From Arion vulgaris (lineage: Eukaryota; Mollusca; Gastropoda; Stylommatophora; Arionidae), in the NCBI GenBank assembly GCA_020796225.1, contig CM036762.1:50942407-51006406 (forward strand): 64,000 nt of DNA, written 5' to 3'. Positions 20,916 to 31,864 of this stretch are shown one piece after another. The notes beneath the pieces were generated by a model, which had not been told where the DNA came from, did no database searches, and worked only from the letters and a program-made list of their open reading frames with translations. The translations under genes and the position numbers were made by a program. Every line of letters begins with the position of its first letter. Position 1 is the stretch's first letter.

Positions 20916-20924
20916 AATTAACTT

Positions 20925-21105
20925 AGTAGTATTAGTAGTAGTATTAGTAGTAGTAGCATATAAGTAGCATAGTAGTAGTTGTGGGCCAGAGCAGATAGCA
21001 GTCAGTAGTAATAGTAGCGGCAACAGTAGTAGTAGTAGTAATAGCAGTCAGTAGTAATTGTAGCGGCAACAGTAGTAGTAGTAGTAGTAGTAAGAAATGC
21101 AAGTG
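20925..21105 (+). repeat. (TAG)n trinucleotide region, continuation
   Basis: TAGTAGTATTAGTAGTAG and a duplicated segment of about 45 bp (GCAGTCAGTAGTAATAGTAG, CGGCAACAG). Confidence 0.8.
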
Positions 21106-21749
21106 ATAACAGTGGTAGTACTAGCAATATGAGTGAGTATATTATCTATAATTAACGTTACCCACACGCGTCACAAATATATCTTCCGTGAATAATTCAC
21201 AATACAAAGAATAAAAATATATTAGTGATAATTTGTATCATTTAGTTGACGAGATAATTAGTGACTAAAGCGGTAGGAAATATTACTAGAAATTATATTC
21301 AATGACAAATAAATAAACGAAACATCAAGCACAGTTAGTTTTACATACGCGCTGTATTAAGCCATAGTAAATTTGACATAGTAAATTTACCTGTGTGAAA
21401 CACCTGAGATAGGCCTCTTAATATTGTGATCATTGCAGGTGCGTATCGATCGTGAGGACACAATCAGTGAGGCGGTGGATGTACAAGGTTGCTGTGGGTA
21501 TGAGGCCTGGTAGGATGTAGCTAAATGAGCCGCACATATGGGACAATTTAAATGGGAGTAATAACAAAGACAAAATGTTCGATAACGTCACGGCGATAAC
21601 TGTTGAGAGCTTGTTGTGGTGTGTTGAAGTTGTGTGTTGTGTTGTGTTGAAGTTGTGTGTCGTGTGGAGGAAACAAGTGATAAACGTTCTAAGATGGACA
21701 GGATAATATTAATGCGAAGTTCAGAAACATGTACACTGTTTGATGGAAT

Positions 21750-22300
21750 GCAAGACTGGTAAGTTTTGAGACAAGAGTCTGCTTGATAGAGAGACAGAGA
21801 GCGGGACAGAATACTCTCAGAGAGACATATTGCTATAGAAAAACAAGCAGAGTACAAGAGAAACAGCTAGACAGAAATACTACCAGGCAGAGAGAAAGAT
21901 TGCAAGGAAGAAAGAGAAGGAAAGACAGACTGGTGAAGTTTGGGATACAGAAGTCTGCTTGACCGACAGACAGACATCGAGGCAGAAGTAATGTCACAGA
22001 ATCACATTATAAAATAAAAATAAGCAGACTGCAAAGAGAGAGAGACAGATAGACAAAAATAATGTCAGACAGAGAGAAAGATTGCAAGAAAAAAAAGACA
22101 GACTTGTAAGTTGTGATACAGAAGTCTGCTTGACCAACAGACAGACATCGGAACCGAACTACTGTCAGAGAAACATATTGTAATGGATAAACCAGTAGAC
22201 AGCAAGAGAGACAGCTAGACAGAAATACTGTCCGGCAGAGAGACAGCTAGACAGAAATACTGTCTGGCAGAGAGAAAGATGCCAGAAAGAGACGGAACAT
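21750..22300. repeat. About 175-bp degenerate tandem repeat, 3 copies
   Basis: AGTCTGCTTGA recurs at about 21,776, 21,951 and 22,126, each followed by ACAGACAGACATCG-like and CAGACAGAGAGAAAGATTGC-like sequence. Confidence 0.7.
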
Positions 22301-22304
22301 AGAT

Positions 22305-22955
22305 CGGAGAGAACAGACATGTTGTCCAACGGAAAGACAGAAAAGTCGCGAACAAGATAGAAATAGCCCTGTCAGAAGACGTCAAAAAAGTACTCCAGGC
22401 AAAAGACAGATAAAAGGGAAAGTACACAAAGGCACTCAGATATATAAAGATACACAAAATACTGTCCAGGTGACTTGATTTATTCGAAAAGGTGACTGAA
22501 TCAAAGATTCTAAACTAAAAATCCAACAGTGGCGAAATAAAATATCCCTAATGAGCCGATAAATATACTATACTGAGAGACAAATAAGGCCTAGCACATA
22601 TGCCTAACACACGTAACTTGACATATATTATTTACCAATATTTAACTTCTCACTCAAGGCAAGACTAGCAACACACTTAACACGCACTAATAAACAGTTA
22701 TTAACTTGATGTTGAAGTATAGCTCCGAGATGAACACAGACATAATGTATTCTACACACAGGAAATATCAATTTCAGGTCACTAAAGGACATTACACAAA
22801 CTATTAACAAGGTCGCCAAATTAATTCTTTTTTATTTGAATATTTTTAAGACATAATTTACATGTAGTACTTTTTATAAAAATCTTTTTAAAAAACAAAC
22901 ATTTAGTATATCCTCTTTTTTTCCCTCAAACGCTTCATATCTACTAATTGTTACA
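22305..22955. other. Stretch with nothing recognised
   Basis: AT-rich. No coding frame or family match. Confidence 0.4.
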
Positions 22956-22959
22956 CCTC

Positions 22960-23390
22960 TTTGTCATTTGTATGTGATCTGAGCCTAAGAGCATTGTGCG
23001 TTGTACCAGTTATGCGCCTACAAGAGGCAATAACTCCGTTTTGCGACGCCTTTATTCACTAGGGCGCCCGTGTGGTGCCGGGGCAAGGAGGCAAAGAATA
23101 GTACCACTGCAACCTACAATGCATGTCGTATGAGGCGGCGATGTAGGCCCTAGGTAGCTACCCTAGTAAATAAAAAGCAGCAGAAAAACGGTTGTGCTGG
23201 CCTACTTGTACAACATCACAGAATCACTGCACAACTTACTTACCATTTAGCTCAGCTCAGCATAGCAAATCACACAGCGAAATTGACAAGTTGATATGAG
23301 TGTTGAAGAAGAAGATTACTAGGGTAGTTTCCTAGATCCCTACTTCAGTCATACTTACGACATACTTCAGGTCCAGTCATTATTCTTTTT
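22960..23390 (-). mobile_element. SINE A (minus) split by a second SINE A (plus)
   Basis: The outer copy occupies 22,960-23,064 and 23,316-23,390. The inner, plus-oriented copy (about 23,065-23,316) ends in GTTGAAGAAGAAGA. The break is flanked by TTCACTAGGG and ATTACTAGGG, a short imperfect target duplication. Confidence 0.75.
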
Positions 23391-23529
23391 CTTGAACCTT
23401 TTAGCAATTTACTATTTCAAAAACAAAACAAACATAAAATTCATCTAGTTCAGTTTACTTTGTAATTATTAGATATTGATTAGATCTCGAGAACTGTCGG
23501 GTTATTAAAGAACGGTAATAACTCGTTTT

Positions 23530-23720
23530 GCGAGCTTTTGTAGCGCGTTGGACTACAGGGGATGACATCCCTCTGTGTGTGCGGTCATTCCCAGGATGAC
23601 AGAAAAAGCACAGATTCTAGTTAGGTGTTCGTGGCACCGAACCGAAGGGTTACGATGTTCCATGGCACCGAGCCGAAGAGCTGAAAAGCTCAAGTGCTTC
23701 TGGATGGGAAAAAAAAACTG
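23530..23720 (+). mobile_element. tRNA-derived SINE, family T2
   Basis: TTGTAGCGCGTTGGACTACA, then TGTTCGTGGCACCGAACCGA and GGCACCGAGCCGAAGAGCTG, ending in an A-rich tail. The B box has decayed. Confidence 0.83.
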
Positions 23721-23889
23721 GTTTCGCATCTGAAAAGAACGGGATCTTTCCTCTGTTGATGAAACCAGAGAGAGTAAATATTGTGTACCCTTTATTCCTG
23801 TGTCTATGAAGTTTATAAGTTAAACTCCAGCTTGGTCTCATCTTGTTCTTCTTCTGTGAACAACACTAACAATGATTTTATTCCGGTGT

Positions 23890-24200
23890 GGGTCTCAGAA
23901 ACAAGAAAGAACACTGATGTCCTGAAAGAACTAAATGTTAAAAGAATTGGCTGATAAACAACATACTATATAGAAAAATTACATACTTTGGTCACATTAA
24001 GCGTCACGTTGGCTTGGAAAGAACAATACTGGAGGGCAGGGTCCCAGGACGCAGAGGCAGACCAAGAAGAAGATGGCTACAAGATATTAAAGAAACCATG
24101 AATATGACGAACTGGCTAGAGACAGTGAATTTAAGATGTGCTGCAAAGAGAGCAACGTTCTATAAAGGATACGCACCTTGATGATGATGATGTAAGTCTT
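23890..24200 (+). pseudogene. LINE remnant, RT C-terminal end with (GAT)n tail
   Basis: A clean stretch reads KITYFGHIKRHVGLERTILE, then GRVPGRRGRPRRRWLQDIKE, NMTNWLETVNLRCAAKRATF and YKGYAP, with a stop at 24,179. It ends in GATGATGATG. This is the conserved post-RT segment of a non-LTR element; only the end is present. Confidence 0.85.
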
Positions 24201-24343
24201 GATAAAACCGTGAGGTCTTTCAGCGTCTCCCCACAATTTTTTTTTTTTTAAAAGATGCTCGTTTGTTCCATGTTTATACTATCTGACAGACCAGACAGGA
24301 TACATTAGTTAATCTTGTAAAACGTGTTATGGGGTATTTAGAG

Positions 24344-24560
24344 GATCTGTGTGGCGCAGAGGTTAGGTTGCCGCCTATTGTTGAAACGGTACTCGGTTCG
24401 TTCCATCGTACACCCTGTCTGGATATTTTCCATAGATCCCTGATCTCAGTGTAGGTGAGGTCAAATATCAAGTCATATCGGAGACGGACGATAAAACGTA
24501 GGTCCCGTGGTGAATTTGAGCACGTAAAAGAACCACTGGCAGTTCAAAATCGAGAAATGC
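24344..24560 (+). mobile_element. tRNA-derived SINE, family T5
   Basis: The head is GTGTGGCGCAGAGGTTAGGT (A box), with CTCGGTTCGTTCC near the B box. The body is TCTCAGTGTAGGTGAGGTCA, CGGAGACGGACGATAAAACG. A segment of this body is the source of the 41-bp array at 16,720-17,470. Confidence 0.8.
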
Positions 24561-24724
24561 AGGCTGGAAAGACGCTGCCTGCGGAAAATTTCATTAGAAA
24601 GATTTTTCCTACAAATTGTTTTCACCATATTCTAACTACATCGGGACCTCGTCGTGCTACGGAGTTCTTGCACTGCTGCTGAGATCTTCCTGTGTAAGAA
24701 AGAGATCGGAGAACACATGGTTAC

Positions 24725-24770
24725 TCACCGAAGTGCAATGATGATGGTCCTATCAATCAATCAAGTCTAA
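24725..24770 (+). mobile_element. LINE 3' tail ending (AATC)n
   Basis: The block AAGTGCAATGATGATGG-TCCTATCAATCAATC occurs here, at 27,609-27,668 and, degenerate, at 10,093-10,138. It looks like the extreme 3' end and tetranucleotide tail of a LINE. Confidence 0.5.
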
Positions 24771-25005
24771 TCTTGCGTGAAGATTAGCCTTTCCTAATCA
24801 TCTGTGTTCCTGGCCATTCAGACGAGCCTTACTCCGACATCTTTACGTACTTGTAATTTAATCCTCAACTAAATGATCAACGAATGATTTTGCGTGAAGA
24901 CTAGCTTTCCTAATCATCGTGTCCTCGCCATTTAGACGAGCCTACTTCCGACTTCTGTGTACTTGTAAATTAGATCCCCAACTAAAAGATCAGTAGTTGA
25001 CAATA
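24770..25005. repeat. About 120-bp tandem duplication
   Basis: TTGCGTGAAGATTAGCCTTT ... CAACTAAATGATCA is followed by a diverged second copy beginning TTTGCGTGAAGACTAGC. Confidence 0.85.
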
Positions 25006-25204
25006 CACAAAACTCATGTCTACACATATTTCCACTTGATAACACTCTCCTGATTATAGAAGTTAAAAATAGTCTTCCGAATGTGAAGTATTTTTGGTTG
25101 TGGTTAAAAATAGTCTAACAGCCGATACAACATTTATGGCGGTTATATTTTTGTTGTTGTTCGTCCACTATGCTTTCAGGCGTAGTCAGAGTGCCTAATA
25201 ATAT

Positions 25205-25475
25205 GGCACATATGAGTGCTGAGGAGTGTCTGACTTAGAGTGAGGCTCCCATGACTGCTGAGGAGTGTCTGACTAGAGTGAGGTTCCATGACTGCTCAGG
25301 AGCGTCTGGTTAAGAGTGAGGCCCCATGACTGCTGGAGGTCTGACTAGAGGAGGCTCCATGACTGCTGAGAGTCTGTAAGAGTGAGGCCCCATGACTGCT
25401 GAGGAGTGTCTGACTTAGAGTGAGGCTCCCATGACTGCTGAGGAGCGTCTGGCTTAGAGTGAGGCTCCCATGTGC
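25205..25475. repeat. 39-bp minisatellite, about 7 copies
   Basis: The unit is CATGACTGCTGAGGAGTGTC, TGACTTAGAGTGAGGCTCC. Several units carry deletions. Confidence 0.88.
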
Positions 25476-25479
25476 GAGA

Positions 25480-25660
25480 CCCGTGTCCAATTCACGGTAA
25501 CGCCGTGGATGTTTTTCTGTTGTGGGCATAAATGAAAAATCCTAACATGAACAGCTTCGCGTCCACTGCACTAGCCACGCGACCATTAAATTCCCCCGGC
25601 ACTCGTTCCGCCTGCCCTGCACTGTCATAAAAGCGGTACTACAGACCGTAACGACAGTTA
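25480..25660 (-). mobile_element. Possible tRNA-like SINE (degenerate)
   Basis: The minus strand contains TGGTCGCGTGGCTAGTGCAG, which resembles a tRNA head. The B box is not convincing. Confidence 0.35.
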
Positions 25661-25894
25661 TATGATTTTTTTGCGTGAAGGCTTGCTTTCATTATTACCT
25701 TGCACCATAGGTATCGACTCGGGCTATATCTATGTTTAGTATGCTAACATTTACAAATATTGTTTCTTGAGTTGTTCTAGCCTGCGATTCAAGCAGATAA
25801 ATGGAAATGTGTAGACACTAAAATAACATTGACTTAAGAATATTTGAAAAAGAAGGAACTGACTGTGTGTGTCCGGAGCCGACAAGAGAAGCAA

Positions 25895-25990
25895 AGACTA
25901 TAGTAATATTGTGGTCTACAAGACATGTCGTAAGAGGCGGCTAAGGTAGGATTCCGTTTAGTGCTGGCTGGCCCACCCAGTAACAACCTT
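25895..25990 (+). mobile_element. SINE A head fragment
   Basis: TGGTCTACAAGACATGTCGT, AAGAGGCGGCTAAGGTAGG are the conserved head core. The 3' part is replaced by a LINE L-i end. Confidence 0.6.
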
Positions 25991-26150
25991 TAGCTACAAC
26001 ATCCAACCACTCATAAATCGCATCAGTTGCTTGAGGGTCTGTGCCTCAACCGGGTTAAAAAGTCGCGAGAGTGGGCGATTACTAGGTTAGTGTGGATCAG
26101 AAGAGAGTTTATGAGGATAAAAATAGTAAAAACTCATGTCTAATCAATAG

Positions 26151-26407
26151 ATCCGCCCATGTGGTGTCGGGGCCCGCAATGGAAGCAACGAATAGCACCA
26201 CTGCGACCTACAAGGCATGTCGTAAGAGGCGACTGATGTGGAACCTACGGAAGCTACCATAGTAAAAAAAAAAAAAGCATCGCAGAAATCGGCCTACTTG
26301 TAGGCGCATAACTGGCACAACGTACCATCGCTCTTCGGCTCAGATCCCATACAAATCTCACAGATAGGTTAACAAGTGGTATATAGAGGGTTCGAAGAAG
26401 AAGAAGG
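26151..26407 (+). mobile_element. SINE A, full length
   Basis: A well-preserved copy: CCGCCCATGTGGTGTCGGGG, AATAGCACCACTGCGACCTA, CATGTCGTAAGAGGCGACTG, GGCGCATAACTGGCACAACG and a GAAGAAGAAGG end. Similar 65-80-bp sequences (GTGTGG(G)ATCAGAAG ... CAATCAATAGATC) lie on both sides, longer than a normal target duplication. Confidence 0.88.
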
Positions 26408-26929
26408 TGTGGGATCAGAAGGGAACTAATGATAACAAAATATGATGACCTGGGTTCAAAGAAGGAGAAGACAATCAATAGATCATCTGCAACAAATAAA
26501 TTTTCCAACTGTTAATTAAATAACCATTGTATCCATTTTCTCCCCATTATCTGTTATTTGTTTGTAACCATGAGCAACATGATGGGGATAGTTTATTTTT
26601 TCGTTCGCTCGTTATGAAGTCAAGTTAGTGAGAAAACCCCAGGGTAGTATAAAAAGAAGGGCACTGTTCTTGAAACCCCCAGGGAAAAAGAAAGGGAGGG
26701 ATGTATAAAAATACATGGGGATGGGATTTGGAGATAGAGATATGCAGTATAGGGAAGACATGTAAGGGACTGCAAGAGAAGAAAGACATGCCATGAGTTG
26801 GTTGAGGCCGATGTCTGATATGATCTAACCGGGGGTTAAACGGGCACTATAGAGATAGAGATGGTGTGTACACTAGGAACAACGTTAGATGTTTAAAAGA
26901 ATATAAAGAAGGCTTAATTTGAAAAGACA

Positions 26930-26982
26930 ACATAAATCACAACATAAATCACAACATAAATCACAACATAAATCACAACACA
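26930..26982. repeat. 12-bp tandem repeat, about 4 copies
   Basis: ACATAAATCACA repeated. Confidence 0.85.
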
Positions 26983-27079
26983 ACATGATAAGCAAGGATG
27001 AAACATATCAAAGATTTGTTGAAATAAAGAATTAACTTTACAAATGTGCATGTTAATCTCTTTCTATCTCGTTATCTCT

Positions 27080-27318
27080 TTTTCTTCCAACGCTCCATAT
27101 CGATCACTTGTTAAACCACTCTGTATGATCTGTATGTGATCTGAGCCTAAGAGATAATATACATTGTGCTAGTTATGTGTCTACAAGTAGGCCAGCACAT
27201 CCGATTTCTGCGACGCGTTTTATTTACTATGGTAGCTTCCTAGCCCCTACCTCAGTCGCCTCCTACGACATGCCTTGTAGGTTGCAGTGTTACTATTCGT
27301 TCCTCCTTGAGCCCCGGA
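27080..27318 (-). mobile_element. SINE A
   Basis: Reversed copy with TTTTCTTCCAACGCTCCATA at its 3' side and GACATGCCTTGTAGGTTGCA in the head. The tail is short. Confidence 0.85.
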
Positions 27319-27608
27319 AACATACGGGCGTACAAAAACATACGTTTAAATATATATCTGTGCTATGTGTTATACAGTTCATATTTCCGAACTTAATGTA
27401 GTTATTTTATCTTAGTAAAGTGATACCATTTTCAGAAGTTGTAGATCCAGTTCTATGTGACCTTACCCTGTAGTCCTTGACCTACTTAATATACCTGTTA
27501 TGTTGTTAGCGAGAACCAAACAGGTGTACACAATGTTTACGTGGAGGGCAGCGTCACAAATATGTGAAATACGTCATGATCATATCTAGAGATACAGTCG
27601 CCCGTGTC

Positions 27609-27635
27609 TTACCCAAGTGCAATGATGATGTTCCT

Positions 27636-27668
<33 letters not shown>
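27609..27668 (+). mobile_element. LINE 3' tail ending (AATC)n
   Basis: This is a second copy of the tail described at 24,725. It has about seven AATC units and lies just upstream of a mariner-type MITE. Confidence 0.5.
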
Positions 27669-27669
<1 letters not shown>

Positions 27670-27690
27670 CAAAATAGTATTACAGAACTA

Positions 27691-27947
27691 CAGGGTGTTC
27701 AAGATAATTGCAGCCCCATTGATAAATCGAAAGTTGCCAGATAACCTATCGCGTTGTGTTTGTGTACTATTTAAACCGGTTCTGACTAGCTCGTCCTACG
27801 TCACATTTGTTTATGCCCCTTCCCGCACTACAATTACACACCATCACACAACCTTGACCTATGCTACGTCATAACTGAACCTTTCATTTCCATACATATA
27901 TGCCAGATTAGCTCCATTCATAGGCTGCTTTTAAGTTGAACACCCTG
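27691..27947 (-). mobile_element. Mariner-type MITE, family M2
   Basis: This is the reverse orientation of the other two copies: TTTAAACCGGTTCTGACTAG is in the middle and CTTTTAAGTTGAACACCCTG at the right end. TA flanks. The left repeat has diverged (CAGGGTGTTCAAGATAATTG). Confidence 0.9.
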
Positions 27948-27984
27948 TAGTATAGATACGAATTTTAAATAACGGTTTTAAAGC

Positions 27985-28215
27985 CCAAGTATTCACTTTA
28001 CTGCACCGTGTTTTACTCCATATGGCTCGGTCCCTCTCCGCGAGAATAGTACGCCACCTGCCGAGATTATTGCACAAAGTCCGAACTTTGTAGCTCTGGC
28101 AACAATCCTGGGGGTTTCTGGGAATAAATGCACTCGTGAACAGAATGGCACGGATTCGAACACACGACCTTTTGATCGCAAGGCAATGACTTAACTACTT
28201 TGCCACAGTTGTTCT
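27985..28215 (-). mobile_element. tRNA-derived SINE, family T3
   Basis: The minus strand reads TGTGGCAAAGTAGTTAAGTC (A box), GTGTTCGAATCCG (B box), CCAGGATTGTTGCCAGAGCT and GGACCGAGCCATATGGAGTA. Confidence 0.88.
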
Positions 28216-28291
28216 GTATAGTACAGTCTAGTATTACAAACAGTGTGGTTTTATATTTATGACGTCGTCGACTTAGATATATTAACTATGA

Positions 28292-28545
28292 TAACCGCCC
28301 CAGTGGTTACCGGGGCCCAAATTTGGGGTGTAAAGAATAGAACCACTGTTATCTGCCACTCATGTCGTAAGAGGCGACTAAGGAGGTTTGGCTGAAATCG
28401 GATGCATGTGTTCCTAATCGTGTAGAAGTCCATGCGTTTAGGGGCCTACCAAACCAATGTGCAACGTATACACGTTCTTGGGAAAGATCAAGCATATGAC
28501 AAAGAGTGATTAAAATTGGTCGTAAAGAACGAACGCAAAGAAGAT
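28292..28545 (+). mobile_element. SINE B
   Basis: It starts CCGCCCCAGTGGTTACCGGG and ends GAACGAACGCAAAGAAG. Core CATGTCGTAAGAGGCGACTA. Confidence 0.92.
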
Positions 28546-28549
28546 CTAT

Positions 28550-29205
28550 GATAACATTCTACTTATCTCTTTGATGAAAATGTCGGTCACACACAGATTA
28601 CGAGTTCGAGAATTAGGAGTAATTAAGTTTGAACATGCCAGACAGTGTCGTCTTCGTGGTAAAAGAGAGAAGGTATACTATAATCAACTTCTCATGGGTA
28701 CGGTGAGCAAATGTACTTCAGGATGACTACTGCAGCGGAGGACAGAGCGCGCATGGGAATGCCCCAATGTGACATAACGTCGATCGCATAACATAACATA
28801 GCTTACTTAAAACCAACGTTTGTATTTTATCCAACGATAAACCAAGATAACATCCATTAATGCCACAAAACTACACACGCTCTTACTAAGAACACAACAC
28901 ACATTCCAGAATACACTTATGTTTGGTCGAAGTTTCCCTACTTATTCCCAGCTTGATTTGTTGACACTACACGTTGACAATATACACCACGGTCGAATAA
29001 AGCCAACAGTACTGTAGTTGGTGGATTCAAGTTTTGACGAGTGACTGCGACTCGCGTATACTGCTGTTGTTATCAGCTTCGGTCCATCTACTCGCGATGA
29101 TATGTACGGGCTTTCTGATGTCTATTGTTGTTACGTTGCTACTATATAGATTATAGACGGTAGTCCAGTGTCGTGGTCTGTATTTTGTCTTGCGCTTTTC
29201 CGATG
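28550..29205. other. Unassigned stretch between two SINE B copies
   Basis: 28,700-28,760 (TACTGCAGCGGAGGACAGAG) is weakly reminiscent of a LINE C-terminus (TTAAEDRARM). Nothing else is seen. Confidence 0.3.
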
Positions 29206-29207
29206 AT

Positions 29208-29464
29208 TTCTTCTTCTTTGCGTTCATTCTTTACAACCAATTTTAATCACTCTTTGTGATATGTTTGATCTTTGCCAAGAATGTGTATACGTTGCACATT
29301 GGTTTAGTAGGCTCCTAAACGCATAGACTTCTACACGTTTAGGACATGTGCATCCGATTTCAGCCAAACCTCCTTACTCGTCTCTTACGACATGCGTGGC
29401 AGGTAACAGTGGTTCTATTCTTTACACCCCAAATTTGGGCTCCGATAACCACTTGGGCGTTCCG
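29208..29464 (-). mobile_element. SINE B
   Basis: Reversed copy from CTTCTTCTTTGCGTTCATTC to GGGCTCCGATAACCACTTGG. Confidence 0.9.
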
Positions 29465-29654
29465 ATGATTTAACTGATTAATTTCTGCATCTTGTGGCAG
29501 TGTGGTATGACTTGTTTTTCATTAGGTAGTCACAAAAATGTCATTCTCTTTTATTCTATATAATTCCTGCAGTCTGTTTCCTTATTTGTTTTTCTTTAAA
29601 TCTACTACTCAGATGGAACCTCTCAGTATGTTCGGACGGCCCAGTGCTTTGTTT

Positions 29655-29862
29655 TCTATACACAATTGTCATCACTTATAGTTCAGTAGTTTGCCATTGC
29701 TTTCTGAATGGTGGGGTCTAATTTTTTTTTCATTTGTAAAAATCCACGGACACAAATTTGCTTCCAAACGGCCCACCGCGGAGTTTGAACCATGTACACT
29801 TGGGTTGTGATCGAGCTCACTACCGCTGAAGCTACAGACGCCCACTTATTATGCATATATAT
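29655..29862 (-). mobile_element. tRNA-derived SINE, family T1
   Basis: The minus strand reads GCGTCTGTAGCTTCAGCGGT, then the B-box-like GGTTCAAACTC, then CAGAAAGCAATGGCAAACTA. Confidence 0.85.
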
Positions 29863-30034
29863 ATTAAATAAGCCATCATACTGGCATTGCGCCAACTGGA
29901 AAAAATGCCGCGAGCCAGTAAATTATCTTAGTAGAACAATAATTACAATAATTACTACAATTACAATACTTACTACCTGAGTTAATACAATAATTACTAC
30001 CTGCGGTATACGGAATTTAAGCTAAACCAACTGA

Positions 30035-30262
30035 ATAAATAGCACAACAAACAACTGCTACCTGGGTAAACATGTAGTATTTACGACAATCAACTGCTAC
30101 CTGGGTACACCTGTAGCACATACAAGAATCAACTGCTACCTGGGTACACCTGTAGCATATACAACAATCAACTGCTACCTGGGTACACCTGTAGCACATA
30201 CAAGAATCAACTGCTACCTGGGTACACCTGTAGCATATACAACAATCAACTGCTACCTGGGT
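30035..30262. repeat. 39-bp minisatellite, block 1
   Basis: The unit is CAACTGCTACCTGGGTACAC, CTGTAGCACATACAACAAT. Further blocks lie at 30,515-30,597 and 31,217-31,318; LINE fragments separate them. Confidence 0.92.
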
Positions 30263-30284
30263 ACTTTGGTTATTGGTTACTAAA

Positions 30285-30365
30285 CTGACGTCATTGCACT
30301 CCGGGCAGACCCATAGGTGCTCAGTCTCCCAACAGATATCGAAGAGTATGCATACTGATGGTTAC
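30285..30365 (-). pseudogene. Inverted fragment of LINE family L-r 3' end
   Basis: On the minus strand the residues LWVCPECNDV match the APWTCPECN motif at about 31,175-31,195 on the plus strand. This is the same LINE end in opposite orientation, about 0.85 kb away. Confidence 0.65.
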
Positions 30366-30514
30366 TGTGGCTCACTGATTAAACACACGTCTCACTCTGC
30401 CTCTCAGGCATCCAGTTCGACTTGAACAACGGGTAACTCCAAACTGCTTAAATCGCTTGATCGATTCAACATCGATTTTAGTGTCCTCATCCAATAGAGA
30501 GTCGCGAAGAGACC

Positions 30515-30597
30515 TGGGTACACCTGTAGCACATACAACAATCAACTGCTACCTGGGTAAACATGTAGCTCTTACAACAATCAACTGCTACCTGTTT
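30515..30597. repeat. 39-bp minisatellite, block 2
   Basis: Two units of the array described at 30,035. Confidence 0.9.
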
Positions 30598-30619
30598 AGC
30601 TCATGATTCATTACTGAGT

Positions 30620-31215
30620 CAGCTCATGTGGCAGAATGGTCAAGGAAGCCAGTGGTGCATTCAGTATGACAACAAGCAGCATGACAATGGAGGTACTGGC
30701 GGTGACCAATACACTACTCTGGCTAGAGTCACAAACTACACTCATGCGTGCATTCTGAGTGACTCATTGAGTATGATCCGAAAGGTGGAGGCCGGTTCGG
30801 TGCGCAGGCAATGGACTGAATCACTGCAGGCGTCCACAATTTGCAGAATTACACTTGTCTTTGTTCTGGGGCACATGGGTGTCGTTGGCAATGAGAGAGC
30901 AGACAGGCTGGCTGGCTCTACCACTATATCAGAGGGCCAGCCAATGGACAGAGCTGATATCGTGAACGCTCTCATAGAGCGTGGCCGCAGAGAAGACCTT
31001 CATCTAAACCAATCCACGTCAACTACTAGATTGCGAGAACTGGGTTTGAAGATTGGGGTGGCAAGAAAAGAACGGTACAACAGGTATACGAGTCGGCTCA
31101 TCAATCAAAATAGAACTGGTACGGTCAGTCGCTGGACGCTGATGGAGATATTGCGAAGGAGATCGGAGCACCATGGACATGTCCGGAGTGCAATGAAGAT
31201 ATTCCAAATTGAAAC
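30620..31215 (+). pseudogene. LINE remnant (family L-r) with RNase H domain
   Basis: The residues read ACILSDSLSMIRKVEAGS (RNase H Asp), VFVLGHMGVVGNERADRLAG (the GHxGVxGNERAD block with His and final Asp), then DIVNALIERGRRED and QNRTGTVSRWTLMEILRRRS. A second frame supplies the earlier catalytic Glu (TMEVLAVTNTLLWLE), so there is a frameshift near 30,735. At the 3' end another frame has the zinc motif APWTCPECN. The fragment is embedded in a 39-bp minisatellite. RT and endonuclease are absent. Confidence 0.88.
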
Positions 31216-31216
31216 T

Positions 31217-31318
31217 GAAACTGCTACCTGGGTACACCTGTAGCACTTACAACAATCAACTGCTACTTGGTTACACCTGTAGCACATACAACAATCAACT
31301 GCTACCAGGGTAAACCTG
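31217..31318. repeat. 39-bp minisatellite, block 3
   Basis: Between two and three units, directly after the LINE L-r 3' end. Confidence 0.9.
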
Positions 31319-31499
31319 GATTTTGTCTAAGGATTTAATTCTTATTACTCTTGTCTGTATAATCAACATGTTCGGATATAAGCATACCAAAACGACTATG
31401 TTCTTATATGGAATATATGTTCGTGTCTAGACTTCAAGAAGTTCGATATTACAAATAACACAAATCTACTAGGAAAATAAAAGTGTCTAAATGTGAAGG

Positions 31500-31720
31500 G
31501 TTGACTTTATTGCACCGGGTTTCCCCATATGGCTCCGCCCTTGTCGGCAGAAATGGCACGCCATCTACCAAGAGTGTTGTTCAAAGCACAAACTCCGTAG
31601 CTCCAGCAACAATCCTAGGGATTTCATAAAAAATTGCATATGTGACTCAGTCCGGACTTGAACCCCCAACCTTCAGAACGACAGAGTAATGCATTAATCA
31701 CTTTGTCATAGAGAAAATGA
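31500..31720 (-). mobile_element. tRNA-derived SINE, family T3
   Basis: The minus strand has TGACAAAGTGATTAATGC, GGGTTCAAGTCCG and AGGATTGTTGCTGGAGCTAC. Confidence 0.87.
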
Positions 31721-31864
31721 AACTATGTGTCATCAATGTCAAACCAGGAACCAATATTTTAAACAGAAGTTGGAGAGTACAAAGTGTGAAATCAAGCGGT
31801 TAAGTAAAGTCATCAATGTTATAAGATGGAGCAGAATGAGATCTATATAGTCTGGAAAAATTGT

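Noticed and set aside
28700..28760. LINE C-terminus (TTAAEDRARM)
   Set aside because: Only one short weak block matches. It is not enough to call an element.
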